Positions 44,372 to 53,483 of a stretch of DNA of 64,000 nt are shown here, piece by piece. The first letter of the stretch is position 1. Each line of letters opens with the position of its first letter. Under the pieces are notes generated by a model. It saw only the letters and a program-made list of their open reading frames with translations, searched no databases and was not told the origin of the DNA. Source of the DNA: Candidatus Woesearchaeota archaeon (GTDB lineage: Archaea; Nanobdellota; Nanobdellia; Woesearchaeales; GW2011-AR15); assembly GCA_016928835.1 (NCBI GenBank), contig JAFGJW010000006.1, positions 116,191 through 180,190 of the forward strand. Reading direction: 5' to 3'. Both the position numbers and the translations under genes were made by a program.

Positions 44372-45181
44372 ATGCTTAAGACCAATGCCGATCTTATTCT
44401 TGAGTTATTGCAGAAGAACAAGGAGATGGCTGTTTCTGATATTGCCAAGAAATTAGGTACAACTGCAGAAAATGTACAAAAAACTGCTGAATATTTGGAA
44501 GAAGAGGGGAAATTAAAGGTTGAATTCAAGTTCATGAAGCCCCACCTTATTCTGGTTGAAAAGCCTGGTGACACAGGACATCAAAAGGAGGAAGAGAAAA
44601 TCCCTGTTGCATTTGATCAAAATATATTGGATACAAACGTAGAAACAAGCAGCAAGTCAGCTCAACCTGAAGACAATTTTTCTCCGCTGGAAGAGTCAGA
44701 TCTTGAAACACAGTTTCCGCAAGATATTAGCTCTGCTCAAATGCCTGAGCCACAGGAGGAGGTGAAAAAGCCTGAACAAGTATATGTGCAAGCTCCAGCA
44801 ACACAGAAACCCAAAACCAATGGGCCAGAGCAGCCAGAACAGAAACCATATGTTATTGAAAAATCCCCAGAGCAGCCCAAAGACTATAAGAACGAAGAAA
44901 TCCAGGAGAAGTCAAGACCGAATTATTCAAATGTTGTTTTTAAGGAAGAGCCAGACTATAATTTAAGTACAGCTGATGACATTGAAGAGGCAATGAAGCA
45001 GCTGGAGAATGATATAGCAAATAAACAATATAGTAATTTAAATCTTGATTATAAGGAGCTATATGAGATATTGCAGCATGCTAGTTTAAGCGAGCAGGAG
45101 AGAACCTATTTTAACAACAAATTGGCTGGGTTGTTCCATAAGATAAAAAAGATATATATAACTGAGGAAATTCCCTACTAA
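44372..45181 (+). CDS. Winged-helix protein with long disordered linker, pilus locus
   Basis: 269 aa. Residues 1-65 form a winged helix (LILELLQKNKEMAVSDIAKKLGTTAENVQKTAEYLEEEGKL). A long P, E and Q-rich disordered linker follows (about 70-200), then a helical C-terminal domain (about 205-269). The gene precedes the pilus ATPase by about 100 bases in the same direction. It may sense or scaffold the machine, or regulate it; this is context only. It does not resemble a known pilus component. Confidence 0.75.
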   Translation: MLKTNADLILELLQKNKEMAVSDIAKKLGTTAENVQKTAEYLEEEGKLKVEFKFMKPHLILVEKPGDTGHQKEEEKIPVAFDQNILDTNVETSSKSAQPEDNFSPLEESDLETQFPQDISSAQMPEPQEEVKKPEQVYVQAPATQKPKTNGPEQPEQKPYVIEKSPEQPKDYKNEEIQEKSRPNYSNVVFKEEPDYNLSTADDIEEAMKQLENDIANKQYSNLNLDYKELYEILQHASLSEQERTYFNNKLAGLFHKIKKIYITEEIPY

Positions 45182-45284
45182 GACTTCTACACATATTTAT
45201 TATATTAGTAACATCTGGACTGCTTTGAATTAGAAACATTTAAAAAATCATTAAATAATACTTATCTTAAAAAAGGGGTAGGTT

Positions 45285-46787
45285 ATGAAAACAGAGAATA
45301 TTGATTCTTATACAATTCTGGCAAATAATATCCCTATCCAAATCCAAATTTACTCACAGGCAGGCGAGCCTGTGCCATTCTATCATATTTCCCTCCTCAA
45401 TATTACCAAGGAAACCAAGTTTATTATTGAAAAGATGCGAGAGCATATTGTAAATGAGATTAGCTTTGAGTTGATAGCCAAGCAAAATACTGAAGGAGAG
45501 GAGCAAATCAAAGAGGAATTTAAGACAAAAATCATATCATTAATGAAAAAAAATTTCCCTGAGCTTGACCAAGACACACTGCACCTGCTCTCAAATTATA
45601 TCATTACTACAAGCCTTGGGCTGGCAGAACTTGAATTTCTGCTTGAGGACGACCAATTAGAAGAGATTGTTGTCAATAATTCACAGGAACCATCCTGGGT
45701 TTACCATAAGAAACATGGATGGCTAAAGACAAATGTCGTGTTTAAAGATGAAAACAGGATAAGGCATTTTGCCACAATGATTGGAAGAAATGTTGACAAG
45801 GGAATTACCATGCTGAATCCTCTGCTTGATGCGCATCTGAAAACAGGCGATAGAGTAAATGCAACCCTCGCGCCAATAACAACAAAAGGCAATACTCTTA
45901 CAATCAGAAAATTCGCAACAACTCCATGGACGATAACAGATTTTCTTGGGAATGGGACTACTGATTATGCAACTGCTGCCCTAATATGGCTCGCCATTCA
46001 ATATGAACTTTCTATCCTGATTGTTGGAGGCACTGGCTCAGGCAAGACCTCTTTCTTAAATGTTATCTCAAATTTTTTCCCACCTAATCAAAGGATAATC
46101 AGTATAGAGGATACCCGAGAGCTAAGACTGCCTAAAACTTTGCATTGGGTACCTATGCAGTCAAGACTGCCAAACCCAGAAGGAAAAGGCGAAGTAACCA
46201 TGCTTGATTGCATGGTCAATACATTAAGGATGAGGCCTGACAGGATAATTGTCGGAGAGGTTAGAAGAGAGAAAGAGATGGAAGTCATGTTTGAAGCAAT
46301 GCATACAGGCCATAGTGTCTATGCAACATTCCATGCGAGTAATGTAGAAGAGGCTGTTGCCAGACTCACAAATCCTCCTATTAATCTGCCAAAAATGCTT
46401 CTCTCTTCCTTGGGCATTATTGTTGTCCAGCACCGAAACAGAAGAACAGGAGAGAGAAAAACCTTCCAGATTGCCCAGCTTCTTTCAAATGGTGAGCCTG
46501 AGATAATAATGCAATATGACCCATATGAGCAGCAGATGAAGCAGACAGCAAGGCCATCTAAAGTGTTTAAGACAGTCTCGCTTTATACAGGGATGACAAC
46601 CGATGACATATATGACGATCTGCAGGAAAAGATACTTATTCTAAAATGGCTTGTTAAGAATAATATCACTGATATTAATACCATTGGCCTTATTATGAGT
46701 GACTATTTCACTGACAAAGACAAATTAATGCAGAGTGTAACAGGGAGGAGCGCTGGGGCATATGCGAAAGAGTCATCAGATAATTAG
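45285..46787 (+). CDS. Type II/IV secretion-type ATPase (pilus/TadA-like)
   Basis: 500 aa. N-terminal domain to about 230, then the ATPase: Walker A GGTGSGKT (248-255), Asp box (IISIEDTREL), Walker B (DRIIVGEVRR) and His box (HTGHSVYATFHA). It belongs to the archaeal family that powers type IV pili and archaella. The C-terminal region after about 430 has no recognised domain. It is followed by two TadB/C-like membrane proteins and a pilin, so this is a pilus or secretion assembly ATPase. Confidence 0.93.
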   Translation: MKTENIDSYTILANNIPIQIQIYSQAGEPVPFYHISLLNITKETKFIIEKMREHIVNEISFELIAKQNTEGEEQIKEEFKTKIISLMKKNFPELDQDTLHLLSNYIITTSLGLAELEFLLEDDQLEEIVVNNSQEPSWVYHKKHGWLKTNVVFKDENRIRHFATMIGRNVDKGITMLNPLLDAHLKTGDRVNATLAPITTKGNTLTIRKFATTPWTITDFLGNGTTDYATAALIWLAIQYELSILIVGGTGSGKTSFLNVISNFFPPNQRIISIEDTRELRLPKTLHWVPMQSRLPNPEGKGEVTMLDCMVNTLRMRPDRIIVGEVRREKEMEVMFEAMHTGHSVYATFHASNVEEAVARLTNPPINLPKMLLSSLGIIVVQHRNRRTGERKTFQIAQLLSNGEPEIIMQYDPYEQQMKQTARPSKVFKTVSLYTGMTTDDIYDDLQEKILILKWLVKNNITDINTIGLIMSDYFTDKDKLMQSVTGRSAGAYAKESSDN

Positions 46788-46792
46788 TCAGG

Positions 46793-47617
46793 GTGAGTAT
46801 TATTTTTAGAAATCTGGTTAAGAAGCATTACCGGGAACTTGGCAAGATTCTAAGAAAAGCAGGAATAGCCGCTGAACAAGATAAATATATTGGGAACGCT
46901 GAGCTCTCTGCATTTATTTTTTCTCTGCTAATTACAGCCTTTTGTCTGCTTGTTTTTTTAAAAGAGGGGTGGCCTTTGGCAATACTCCTGCTGCTATTTG
47001 TTTTCTTATTTACCGTTATTTTACTGGCAATACTTCATATCCCAAAATTAATAATAAATAATAGAAGGATTGAGGTTGAGTCTGATATACTGTATTCAAC
47101 AAGATACCTCATACTAAAATTGGAAAGCGGTTCGCCTCTGCTTAATGCGCTGATTGATGTTTCCAAGTTGCATACCAACTCCAGCAAATTCTTCCAGGAA
47201 ATTGTCTCAGACATCTATTTAGGCACTTCTGTTGAGGATGCGATTGACAATGCTGTTAAGTATAGTCCATCAAAAGCCTTTACAAAAATATTTAATGAGA
47301 TTAAAAATTCACTAAAAACTGGGGCTGATATCGAGAAAAGTCTAAAAGCTACCTTAAAAGATATGACAAGGCAGCATGTGGTTGAGATAAAAGCTTATGG
47401 AAAAAAATTAAGCCCTGCTTCTATGTTCTATATGATAATCGGGACAATAGCTCCTTCAATAGGAACAGCACTTTTGGTAGTAGCTTCTGGGTTTCTTCCT
47501 GGTGTGATAAGCAAGATTGATTTCCGAGTATTTGCCTTCCTCTTCTTTGTTGTTGTGGCAATACAGGGATTTTTTATCCTCTTTTTCAAGGCAATGAAAC
47601 CCGAGGTGATGGCATAA
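46793..47617 (+). CDS. TadB/C-like pilus assembly membrane protein, first
   Basis: 274 aa with an N-terminal pair of membrane helices (about 35-80) and a C-terminal pair (about 210-270), separated by a cytoplasmic helical domain with the T2SF-type segments (LESGSPLLNALIDVS; SLKTGADIEKSL). It would form the platform in the membrane that the ATPase turns. The GTG start lies within GGTGAG; the true start may be a nearby ATT (46799 or 46802). Confidence 0.88.
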   Translation: MSIIFRNLVKKHYRELGKILRKAGIAAEQDKYIGNAELSAFIFSLLITAFCLLVFLKEGWPLAILLLLFVFLFTVILLAILHIPKLIINNRRIEVESDILYSTRYLILKLESGSPLLNALIDVSKLHTNSSKFFQEIVSDIYLGTSVEDAIDNAVKYSPSKAFTKIFNEIKNSLKTGADIEKSLKATLKDMTRQHVVEIKAYGKKLSPASMFYMIIGTIAPSIGTALLVVASGFLPGVISKIDFRVFAFLFFVVVAIQGFFILFFKAMKPEVMA

Positions 47618-48627
47618 TGGCTATTTTCTATAATCTTGGGAAAAGCATTGTGCCTAAAAAAAGGAGAGTCCATCTCGGGGATTATGTATTAAAAGCAGGA
47701 GTGTTAGAGCCGCCTTATGATCTGCTGGGCCTTTTTTTTATTCTAAGCACAATAGTCAATTTTGTTACATATTATTTATTAGTTTTCGAATGGTTAAGAC
47801 AGGGGAACAGTGCTGTTTTTCTGGCTATAGGCACAATCTTGTTTTTATTCATAGCCCAGTTGTTGCTTATAGCATTAATATTAATCTTGTTCTGGGTCTA
47901 TTTTGAAATTAAAATATTTCGAAGGACATCTGAGATCGAGAAGGTATTGCCAGATTTTCTAGAGGCAGTATCGGTGAATCTAAGAGCAGGAATGACTTTT
48001 GATAAGGCTCTCTGGAATTCTGTTGAATCTGAGTACGGGATATTGGAGAAAGAAATTGAAATTGTCGCCAAGAAAGTAATGACTGGGGAGGACACAGAAG
48101 AAGCGCTTAAAGAGTTTGCAGCCAAATACAACTCCCCCCTGCTGAGAGAGTCCATGGATTTAATAACCATCGGAATCAGGTCAGGAGGCCAGATAAGTGA
48201 TTTAATTGATAGAGTAGTTGAGAACGTCAAGACCGCCTCTTATTTAAAAAAGGAATTGATAGCCAATGTGATGAGCTATGTGATATTTATTGCGCTTGTC
48301 GCATTGATAATAGCTCCTGCGTTATTTGCGCTCTCATACCAGTTAATGTTAATAATACAAAGCCTGGGCTCAAAGCTATCTTCTTCTGGAGCCGGCTTCA
48401 TATCATTTGAGTTCGGAAGCGAGCTTATTAAGAAAGAAGATTTTATCAATTTTTCAAAAGCAAGTATCGCCGTCATTTCAATAGCTTCATCTGCGATTAT
48501 TGCTGATTTAAGAGAGGGAAGCATTAAAGGCGGTGTAAAGTACATTTTCTTCTTTGTTTTAATCTCTTTTTTCATATATGAAGTAATGCTTAAGGTGTTC
48601 ACAGGAATCTTCAGTGCTTTGATTTAA
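47617..48627 (+). CDS. TadC-like pilus assembly membrane protein, second
   Basis: 336 aa. Two helices near the start (about 30-100), a cytoplasmic T2SF domain (VLPDFLEAVSVNLRAGMTFDKAL and GIRSGGQISDLIDRV) and two or three helices near the end. It overlaps the previous gene by one base (TAATG). Two paralogous platform proteins in tandem are typical of archaeal type IV pilus and Tad-like loci. Confidence 0.88.
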   Translation: MAIFYNLGKSIVPKKRRVHLGDYVLKAGVLEPPYDLLGLFFILSTIVNFVTYYLLVFEWLRQGNSAVFLAIGTILFLFIAQLLLIALILILFWVYFEIKIFRRTSEIEKVLPDFLEAVSVNLRAGMTFDKALWNSVESEYGILEKEIEIVAKKVMTGEDTEEALKEFAAKYNSPLLRESMDLITIGIRSGGQISDLIDRVVENVKTASYLKKELIANVMSYVIFIALVALIIAPALFALSYQLMLIIQSLGSKLSSSGAGFISFEFGSELIKKEDFINFSKASIAVISIASSAIIADLREGSIKGGVKYIFFFVLISFFIYEVMLKVFTGIFSALI

Positions 48628-48757
48628 TCCTGTTTTAAAAATTATTATTTAAAATTTTTAGAAGAGGAAGTGTCCCCTTCTAACCCACTTACTGCTTCCA
48701 GAGGAATTGCCCCCCTTCCAAGTATTTTTAATTAATAATAAAAAAATCTATTAGAAA
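48628..48757. other. Gap with weak hairpin before the pilin gene
   Basis: The gap holds a C-rich stretch (CCCCTTC, CCCCCC) unusual for this AT-rich region, with AGAAG/CTTCT that can pair around GG...CCC. It may be a transcription terminator for the assembly operon or a small RNA. A TATA element near 48758-48768 begins the pilin promoter. Confidence 0.3.
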
Positions 48758-48814
48758 ATTTTATATAGTTGGCTTGCAAAGGTATATATTAATTAATTTC
48801 AAAGAGGGATACGT

Positions 48815-49288
48815 ATGAAAAAGAAATCTCAGATTGCAATTGAAACACTAATGATATACGGCGCTGTTATATTGATTGTCATGCTGGCAATTGGTGCTTT
48901 AGTTTATTTCGGTGTCTTGGATCTTGGAAGTTATCTTCCAGATAAGTGCAACCTGCCTGGACAGATTAAGTGTGAGAATTGGAGAATAAGCACAAATCAA
49001 ATAGAACTAGAGTTAAGAAACAGTGTAGGCAAAAATATTATTATATCTGGTATCGAATTTACTGGAGTGGATGATTGGAATACTGTAGGATGCACAGCTA
49101 CATCAGGTGAGACTGTTAATAATGGCGACTTGAAACTCTATACACTTGATGCAAATTTGGACACAAATCATGAGTGTTCATTTCCACCTGGAAAGAAAGT
49201 AAAGGGGACTCTTACTGTCACCTATAACATTGTGGGCTCTTTAATAGACCAGCCATTACAGGGGCAACTTCAGGCAAAAGTCGGTTAA
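48815..49288 (+). CDS. Type IV pilin-like protein (class III signal peptide)
   Basis: 157 aa. A short basic start (MKKKSQ) precedes a hydrophobic helix IAIETLMIYGAVILIVMLA, the arrangement of archaeal pilins processed by a prepilin peptidase (cut after the charged segment). The remaining domain is beta-rich and contains four Cys, probably two disulphides. A ribosome-binding site (GAGGGAT) and a TATA element precede it. It is the expected substrate of the preceding ATPase and platform proteins. The prepilin peptidase gene is not in the window. Confidence 0.9.
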   Translation: MKKKSQIAIETLMIYGAVILIVMLAIGALVYFGVLDLGSYLPDKCNLPGQIKCENWRISTNQIELELRNSVGKNIIISGIEFTGVDDWNTVGCTATSGETVNNGDLKLYTLDANLDTNHECSFPPGKKVKGTLTVTYNIVGSLIDQPLQGQLQAKVG

Positions 49289-49293
49289 TTAGC

Positions 49294-50004
49294 TTATCTC
49301 CCAAATCTTCTCTTTCTTTTTGAGAATTCATTCAGGCACTTGACAAAGTCTTCTTTTTCAAATTCTGGCCACATCTTTTTTAGAAATATCAGTTCAGTAT
49401 AAGCGCTCTGAAACGATAAAAAATTAGATAAGCGTTGCTCTCCGCCCGTCCTAATGATTAGGTCAGGCTCATCAGGTATGTAAAGGCATTTTGAGAAGGT
49501 TTCTTCGTTTATTTGCTCTATATCTATTTTTCCATTTTTTATCTGTTCTGCTACTTTTTTGGCAGCATCAACAACCTCTTCCCTGCCACCATAAGCAATG
49601 GCAAGATTAAGTACATATTTATTGTGGCGTTTTGTTTTTTCCATTATCTCATATGCTTTGTCCTGGAATTCTTTGGGAAACATCCACAGCCTACCGATTA
49701 CATTTACTCGTATTTTATATTTATGTAACCTATCATCATTCTTCAGTCTTTCATAACTTTCATTGAACTGCTCCATTATGTAATCATATTCTTGTTTAGG
49801 CCTGCTAAAATTTTGCAGAGAAAAGGTATATAATGTTAATTCTCTTATATCAAACTCTTTGCACCATTCCAGCAAATTCTCTATCTTTCTTGCACCCCAT
49901 TCATGACCTTTCCAGGGCTTCATCATCAATCTGCGGGCAAATCTCCTGTTCCCGTCCATTATAATTCCAATATGTCTAGGAACCTGATTATCTGTTGGTT
50001 TCAT
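49294..50004 (-). CDS. uppS: Cis-prenyltransferase (UppS/Rer2-like)
   Basis: 236 aa with conserved family motifs: HIGIIMDGNRRFA (catalytic Asp in MDGNRR), YTFSLQNFSRP, AIAYGGREEV and LIIRTGGEQRLSNFLSFQ. It condenses isopentenyl diphosphates in cis to make the long polyprenyl lipid that carries glycans. This fits the glycosyltransferase-rich region that follows. The stop lies five bases from the convergent pilin gene. Confidence 0.95.
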   Translation of the reverse strand: MKPTDNQVPRHIGIIMDGNRRFARRLMMKPWKGHEWGARKIENLLEWCKEFDIRELTLYTFSLQNFSRPKQEYDYIMEQFNESYERLKNDDRLHKYKIRVNVIGRLWMFPKEFQDKAYEIMEKTKRHNKYVLNLAIAYGGREEVVDAAKKVAEQIKNGKIDIEQINEETFSKCLYIPDEPDLIIRTGGEQRLSNFLSFQSAYTELIFLKKMWPEFEKEDFVKCLNEFSKRKRRFGR

Positions 50005-50085
50005 CAGAATAAAGGATTAAGTTCTGATATTTAAAAATTTTTCTTTACAATTAATTTTTTAAGAAAGCTCGATTACCTATTAGGC

Positions 50086-50742
50086 ATGGAACATATAAAC
50101 AGCGAAGAGATACCTCCAAAACAATGGCTCACTCCGTTGAGGGTAATAGGAGCATTATTTCTGGTCCTAATAATTGTATTAATTAACATACCTCTATCAG
50201 GAATCAAGATTGATCCAGAACCTCAAAATGTCCCTGGGCTTGAGATAATCCCTAAAGATATTGAGCTAGCAGATAGAATCTCAGTAGAGGAAAGACAAGA
50301 TTTCTTGAGATTAATTAACCCTGCTGATCCTGTAATTAAGCAGGTTGCAGATATTATTGCTGCAGAAAGCTGTGACTCTAATAAAGTATGCCAAGCTAAA
50401 GCAATCTTTTATTTTGTAAGGGATAATTTTGATTATGTGTCTGACCCGACCGAATTTGAGTATATAAAAAGTGCAAGAGAGAGCCTTATCAGCAAAGCAG
50501 GCGATTGTGATGATGCAGCAATTCTGGCCGCCAATTTGATGGAGGCAATTGGGATTAATACTCAGTTTGTCTTCATCCCTAATCATGTTTATATCCAGAT
50601 TTATCTCCCTGACGCATTGTCCAAATACAAAGAAAAAGGAGGGGATTGGATAAACCTCGATCCAACTTGTGAATCATGTAAATTCGGTGAAATCCCTTAT
50701 ATAAATGCTAAGGCAACTAAAATCATCTTGGATAAATACTAA
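50086..50742 (+). CDS. Transglutaminase-like protein, membrane-anchored
   Basis: 218 aa. One N-terminal membrane helix (about 22-42), then a transglutaminase-like fold on the outside: catalytic Cys in AGDCDDAA (C141), His in NHVYIQ and Asp in NLDPT. Archaeal members of this fold may act as cysteine peptidases; the substrate is not known. The CESC pair (residues about 199-202) near the end could bind metal or form a disulphide. It has its own promoter in the 80 bases before 50086. Confidence 0.85.
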   Translation: MEHINSEEIPPKQWLTPLRVIGALFLVLIIVLINIPLSGIKIDPEPQNVPGLEIIPKDIELADRISVEERQDFLRLINPADPVIKQVADIIAAESCDSNKVCQAKAIFYFVRDNFDYVSDPTEFEYIKSARESLISKAGDCDDAAILAANLMEAIGINTQFVFIPNHVYIQIYLPDALSKYKEKGGDWINLDPTCESCKFGEIPYINAKATKIILDKY

Positions 50743-50776
50743 AACTTTTATATTAAATATGACTTCTCTAGCTATT

Positions 50777-51706
50777 ATGGAAATATCTGTTGTTATTGCT
50801 GCATATAACGAGGAAGACAATATTAATCCTCTTTATGAAAGATTAAGCAGTGTTCTCAAGAAGATGAAAAAAGATTATGAAGCATTATTTATTGATGATG
50901 GTTCAACAGATAAAACTTATGATAGGCTTTTGGATATCCAAAAAAAGGATCCTAGGATTAGAATTATTAAGTTTAGAAAAAATTTTGGGCAGAGCGCGGC
51001 ATGGGATGCTGGGTTCAAGCACAGTAAGGGCAAATTAATCATTACCATGGATGCTGACCTGCAGAATGATCCAAAAGACATCCCTAAGTTAGTAAATGAA
51101 CTTAGCAAAGGTTATGAAGTGGTCTCTGGATGGAGATATAATAGGAAAGATGCTTTTTCAAAAAGACTTTTCTCCTGCTTTTCAAGGTTCTTGAGAAGAT
51201 TTGTTGTTGATGACAAGATACATGATTCGGGCTGTTCACTGAAAATATACAAACGAGAATGTTTACAGGAATTAAATCTGCATGGAGAAATGCACCGCTA
51301 CATCACAGAAATTCTTGCTTTAAAAGGATTTAAGATAGGAGAGATAAAGGTAAATCACCAGCCTAGGAAAAAAGGAACAACTAAGTATAACTTGATAAGA
51401 GTACCAAAAGGTTTCTTAGATTTGCTTGTTGTTGCGTTCTGGCAGAAATACTCTGCAAGACCAATACATCTATTTGGCGGATTGGGCATACTTATGAGTT
51501 CTTTTGGAGTATTGACTGGAGCATATCTGGTGTATATAAAACTCTTTTATGCAGCATCAATAGCTAACAGACCTTTATTATTATTGGCAGTCTTACTCGT
51601 TGTGCTGGGGATACAGTTTGTCATCTTTGGCCTTATTGCAGATATTCTTGTCAAGCTCTACTACCAAGGCGAGAGACAGAATTACAGCATTGAAAGTACA
51701 AAATGA
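50777..51706 (+). CDS. Family 2 glycosyltransferase with membrane helices (ArnC/DPMS-like)
   Basis: 310 aa. A GT-A fold (IAAYNEEDNINPLYE, IDDGSTDKTY, TMDADLQNDP) is followed by two C-terminal membrane helices (about 230-300). This design, as in ArnC and GtrB, transfers a sugar from a nucleotide to polyprenyl phosphate. ATG 50777 is preferred to ATG 50759 and to the open frame from 50705, because a TATA box (about 50746-50754) lies the right distance upstream. Its stop overlaps the next start by four bases. Confidence 0.92.
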   Translation: MEISVVIAAYNEEDNINPLYERLSSVLKKMKKDYEALFIDDGSTDKTYDRLLDIQKKDPRIRIIKFRKNFGQSAAWDAGFKHSKGKLIITMDADLQNDPKDIPKLVNELSKGYEVVSGWRYNRKDAFSKRLFSCFSRFLRRFVVDDKIHDSGCSLKIYKRECLQELNLHGEMHRYITEILALKGFKIGEIKVNHQPRKKGTTKYNLIRVPKGFLDLLVVAFWQKYSARPIHLFGGLGILMSSFGVLTGAYLVYIKLFYAASIANRPLLLLAVLLVVLGIQFVIFGLIADILVKLYYQGERQNYSIESTK

Positions 51707-52800
51707 AAATTCTTGTGTTAAATTATGAGTTTCCTCCTTTGGGGGGTGGAGCTTCTCCTGTTACTTATGATATATGCCAGGAACTTACAAAAAGAGGCCA
51801 CAAAGTAGATGTAGTTACAATGGGGTATAAAGGTCTTAAAAAATATGAAAAGAACAATGTTAGGATATACCGCGTTGAATCACTTAGAAGGAAAGTAGCT
51901 ACCAGCAATTTCATTGAGATGTTTGCATATACAATAACTGGGTATCTTAAATGTAAAGAGCTTGTTAAAAAGAAGAATTATGATTTGGTCCATGTGCATT
52001 TCATCATACCTACTGCGATAATAGCCTTCATATTAAAGAAGCAGTTTAATTTAAAATATATTATTACATCACATGGTTCTGATGTTCCAGGCTATAATCC
52101 TGACAGATTTATTTTACTACATAAGCTCATCCGTCCTATATGGGGAGTGGTAATTAAAAATGCTGATTACATAACAACACCTTCTGAATTTTTGAAAGAA
52201 CTGATACTGAGGAATATTGAGGTCGACAATATTAGGGTTATTCCAAATGGGATTAATTACAAAAAAATAAAGATTGCAGAAAAGGAAAAGATAATTCTTT
52301 ACGCAGGAAGATTGTTCAAGAGAAAAGGAGTTCAATATTTATTAAAGGCAGTACATCTCCTTCCAAAAGACTGGAAAGTCATGATTGTTGGGGAGGGAGA
52401 TTATAAAAAAGAGTTGGTTACACTATCAAAGAAGATAGATGCCAATATTGAGTTTACTGGATGGGTTGATAAACAGCATCTGTATGGAATATACAAAAAA
52501 AGTTCAATTTTTGTATTCCCCTCATCTGAAGAAAGTTTTGGTCTCGTGCTTGCAGAGGCTATGATGTACTCAAATGCAATAATAACAACAAAAGACACTG
52601 CCTGTGAAGAGGTTGTAAAAGATTCGGGAATACTTGTTAGAAAAAAAAATTATAAAGCAATAAGAAGCGCCATAGACAGTCTAATTAGGAATCCAATAAG
52701 GTTGAAAAAATATCAAAACAAAGCGAAGAGAAGAGCTATGGATTTTTCATGGGATAAAATCATTAATCAATATGTCTCACTATATGATAAGACAACGTAA
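51703..52800 (+). CDS. Family 4 glycosyltransferase
   Basis: 365 aa with a GT-B fold: an N-terminal glycine-rich loop (FPPLGGGASPV), a donor domain with GRLFKRKGVQYLLKA, GEGDYKKEL and the EX7E motif (ESFGLVLAEAMM). It would add a sugar to a lipid-linked or surface glycan using a nucleotide sugar. It is in the same operon as the preceding GT2 and is followed 35 bases later by the methyltransferase. Confidence 0.94.
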   Translation: MKILVLNYEFPPLGGGASPVTYDICQELTKRGHKVDVVTMGYKGLKKYEKNNVRIYRVESLRRKVATSNFIEMFAYTITGYLKCKELVKKKNYDLVHVHFIIPTAIIAFILKKQFNLKYIITSHGSDVPGYNPDRFILLHKLIRPIWGVVIKNADYITTPSEFLKELILRNIEVDNIRVIPNGINYKKIKIAEKEKIILYAGRLFKRKGVQYLLKAVHLLPKDWKVMIVGEGDYKKELVTLSKKIDANIEFTGWVDKQHLYGIYKKSSIFVFPSSEESFGLVLAEAMMYSNAIITTKDTACEEVVKDSGILVRKKNYKAIRSAIDSLIRNPIRLKKYQNKAKRRAMDFSWDKIINQYVSLYDKTT

Positions 52801-52835
52801 AAATATTTATAGTATTGTTAAATTATCGCGTAAGT

Positions 52836-53483
52836 ATGATTGGAAAAATAAAAAGTTTTGTCATAAAGATACCCTTGATTAGGCAGATTTATGCTTATTT
52901 TCTTGGACCTAAAAGATATAAGTATCTGTTTGAAACAATAACAAGAAAAAAAGCAAGGAGAATAATGGAGATAGGTGTATGGGATGGAGAGCACGGATTG
53001 CAGATGATTAATGCTGCAAAAAAGGTGCACGGCAGAGATGTTGAATATTATGGCTTTGATCTTTTTGAAGAACTAGATTCAGACAAGTTTAATAGTGAGA
53101 TTGCTAAACAACCGCCAAGCATGAAGCAGGTATTAAAAAAACTTAAAAAAACAGGCTGTAAAATTAGGTTATTTAAAGGCGATACAGCTAGAACATTACC
53201 AAAATATGTAATAAAACTGCCTATGATGGATTTTATTTTTATTGATGGCGGCCATTCTATTGCCACCATTAGCAACGACTGGAGATACAGCAGTCAATTA
53301 ATGTCAAAAAACACCGTAGTAATATTTGATGATTATTGGAACAGAGAGGATGCTGGCTGTAAAAAGGTAATTGAGAATATTGACAGGAAGAGGTATAATG
53401 TAAAAATTCTCCCAATACAAGATAGATTTAAAAAAAATTGGGGAGTACTTAAGATCAATTTTGTTAATGTCACAAAAAAATAG
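52836..53483 (+). CDS. Class I SAM-dependent methyltransferase (Methyltransf_24-like)
   Basis: 215 aa. The SAM-binding motif is IMEIGVWDG (about residues 40-50), followed by YGFDLFEE and FIDGGHSIATISNDW, which matches the macrocin/CmcI-type Methyltransf_24 group. It may methylate a glycan sugar in this region; acceptor unknown. ATG 52836 is preferred over 52815 because a TATA box (about 52800-52810) sits 25-30 bases before it. It overlaps the convergent flippase-like gene by 14 bases. Confidence 0.85.
   Translation: MIGKIKSFVIKIPLIRQIYAYFLGPKRYKYLFETITRKKARRIMEIGVWDGEHGLQMINAAKKVHGRDVEYYGFDLFEELDSDKFNSEIAKQPPSMKQVLKKLKKTGCKIRLFKGDTARTLPKYVIKLPMMDFIFIDGGHSIATISNDWRYSSQLMSKNTVVIFDDYWNREDAGCKKVIENIDRKRYNVKILPIQDRFKKNWGVLKINFVNVTKK

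Noticed and set aside
48628..48757. C-rich gap as a protein gene
   Set aside because: No frame longer than about 20 codons with a start signal; retained only as a possible terminator or RNA.
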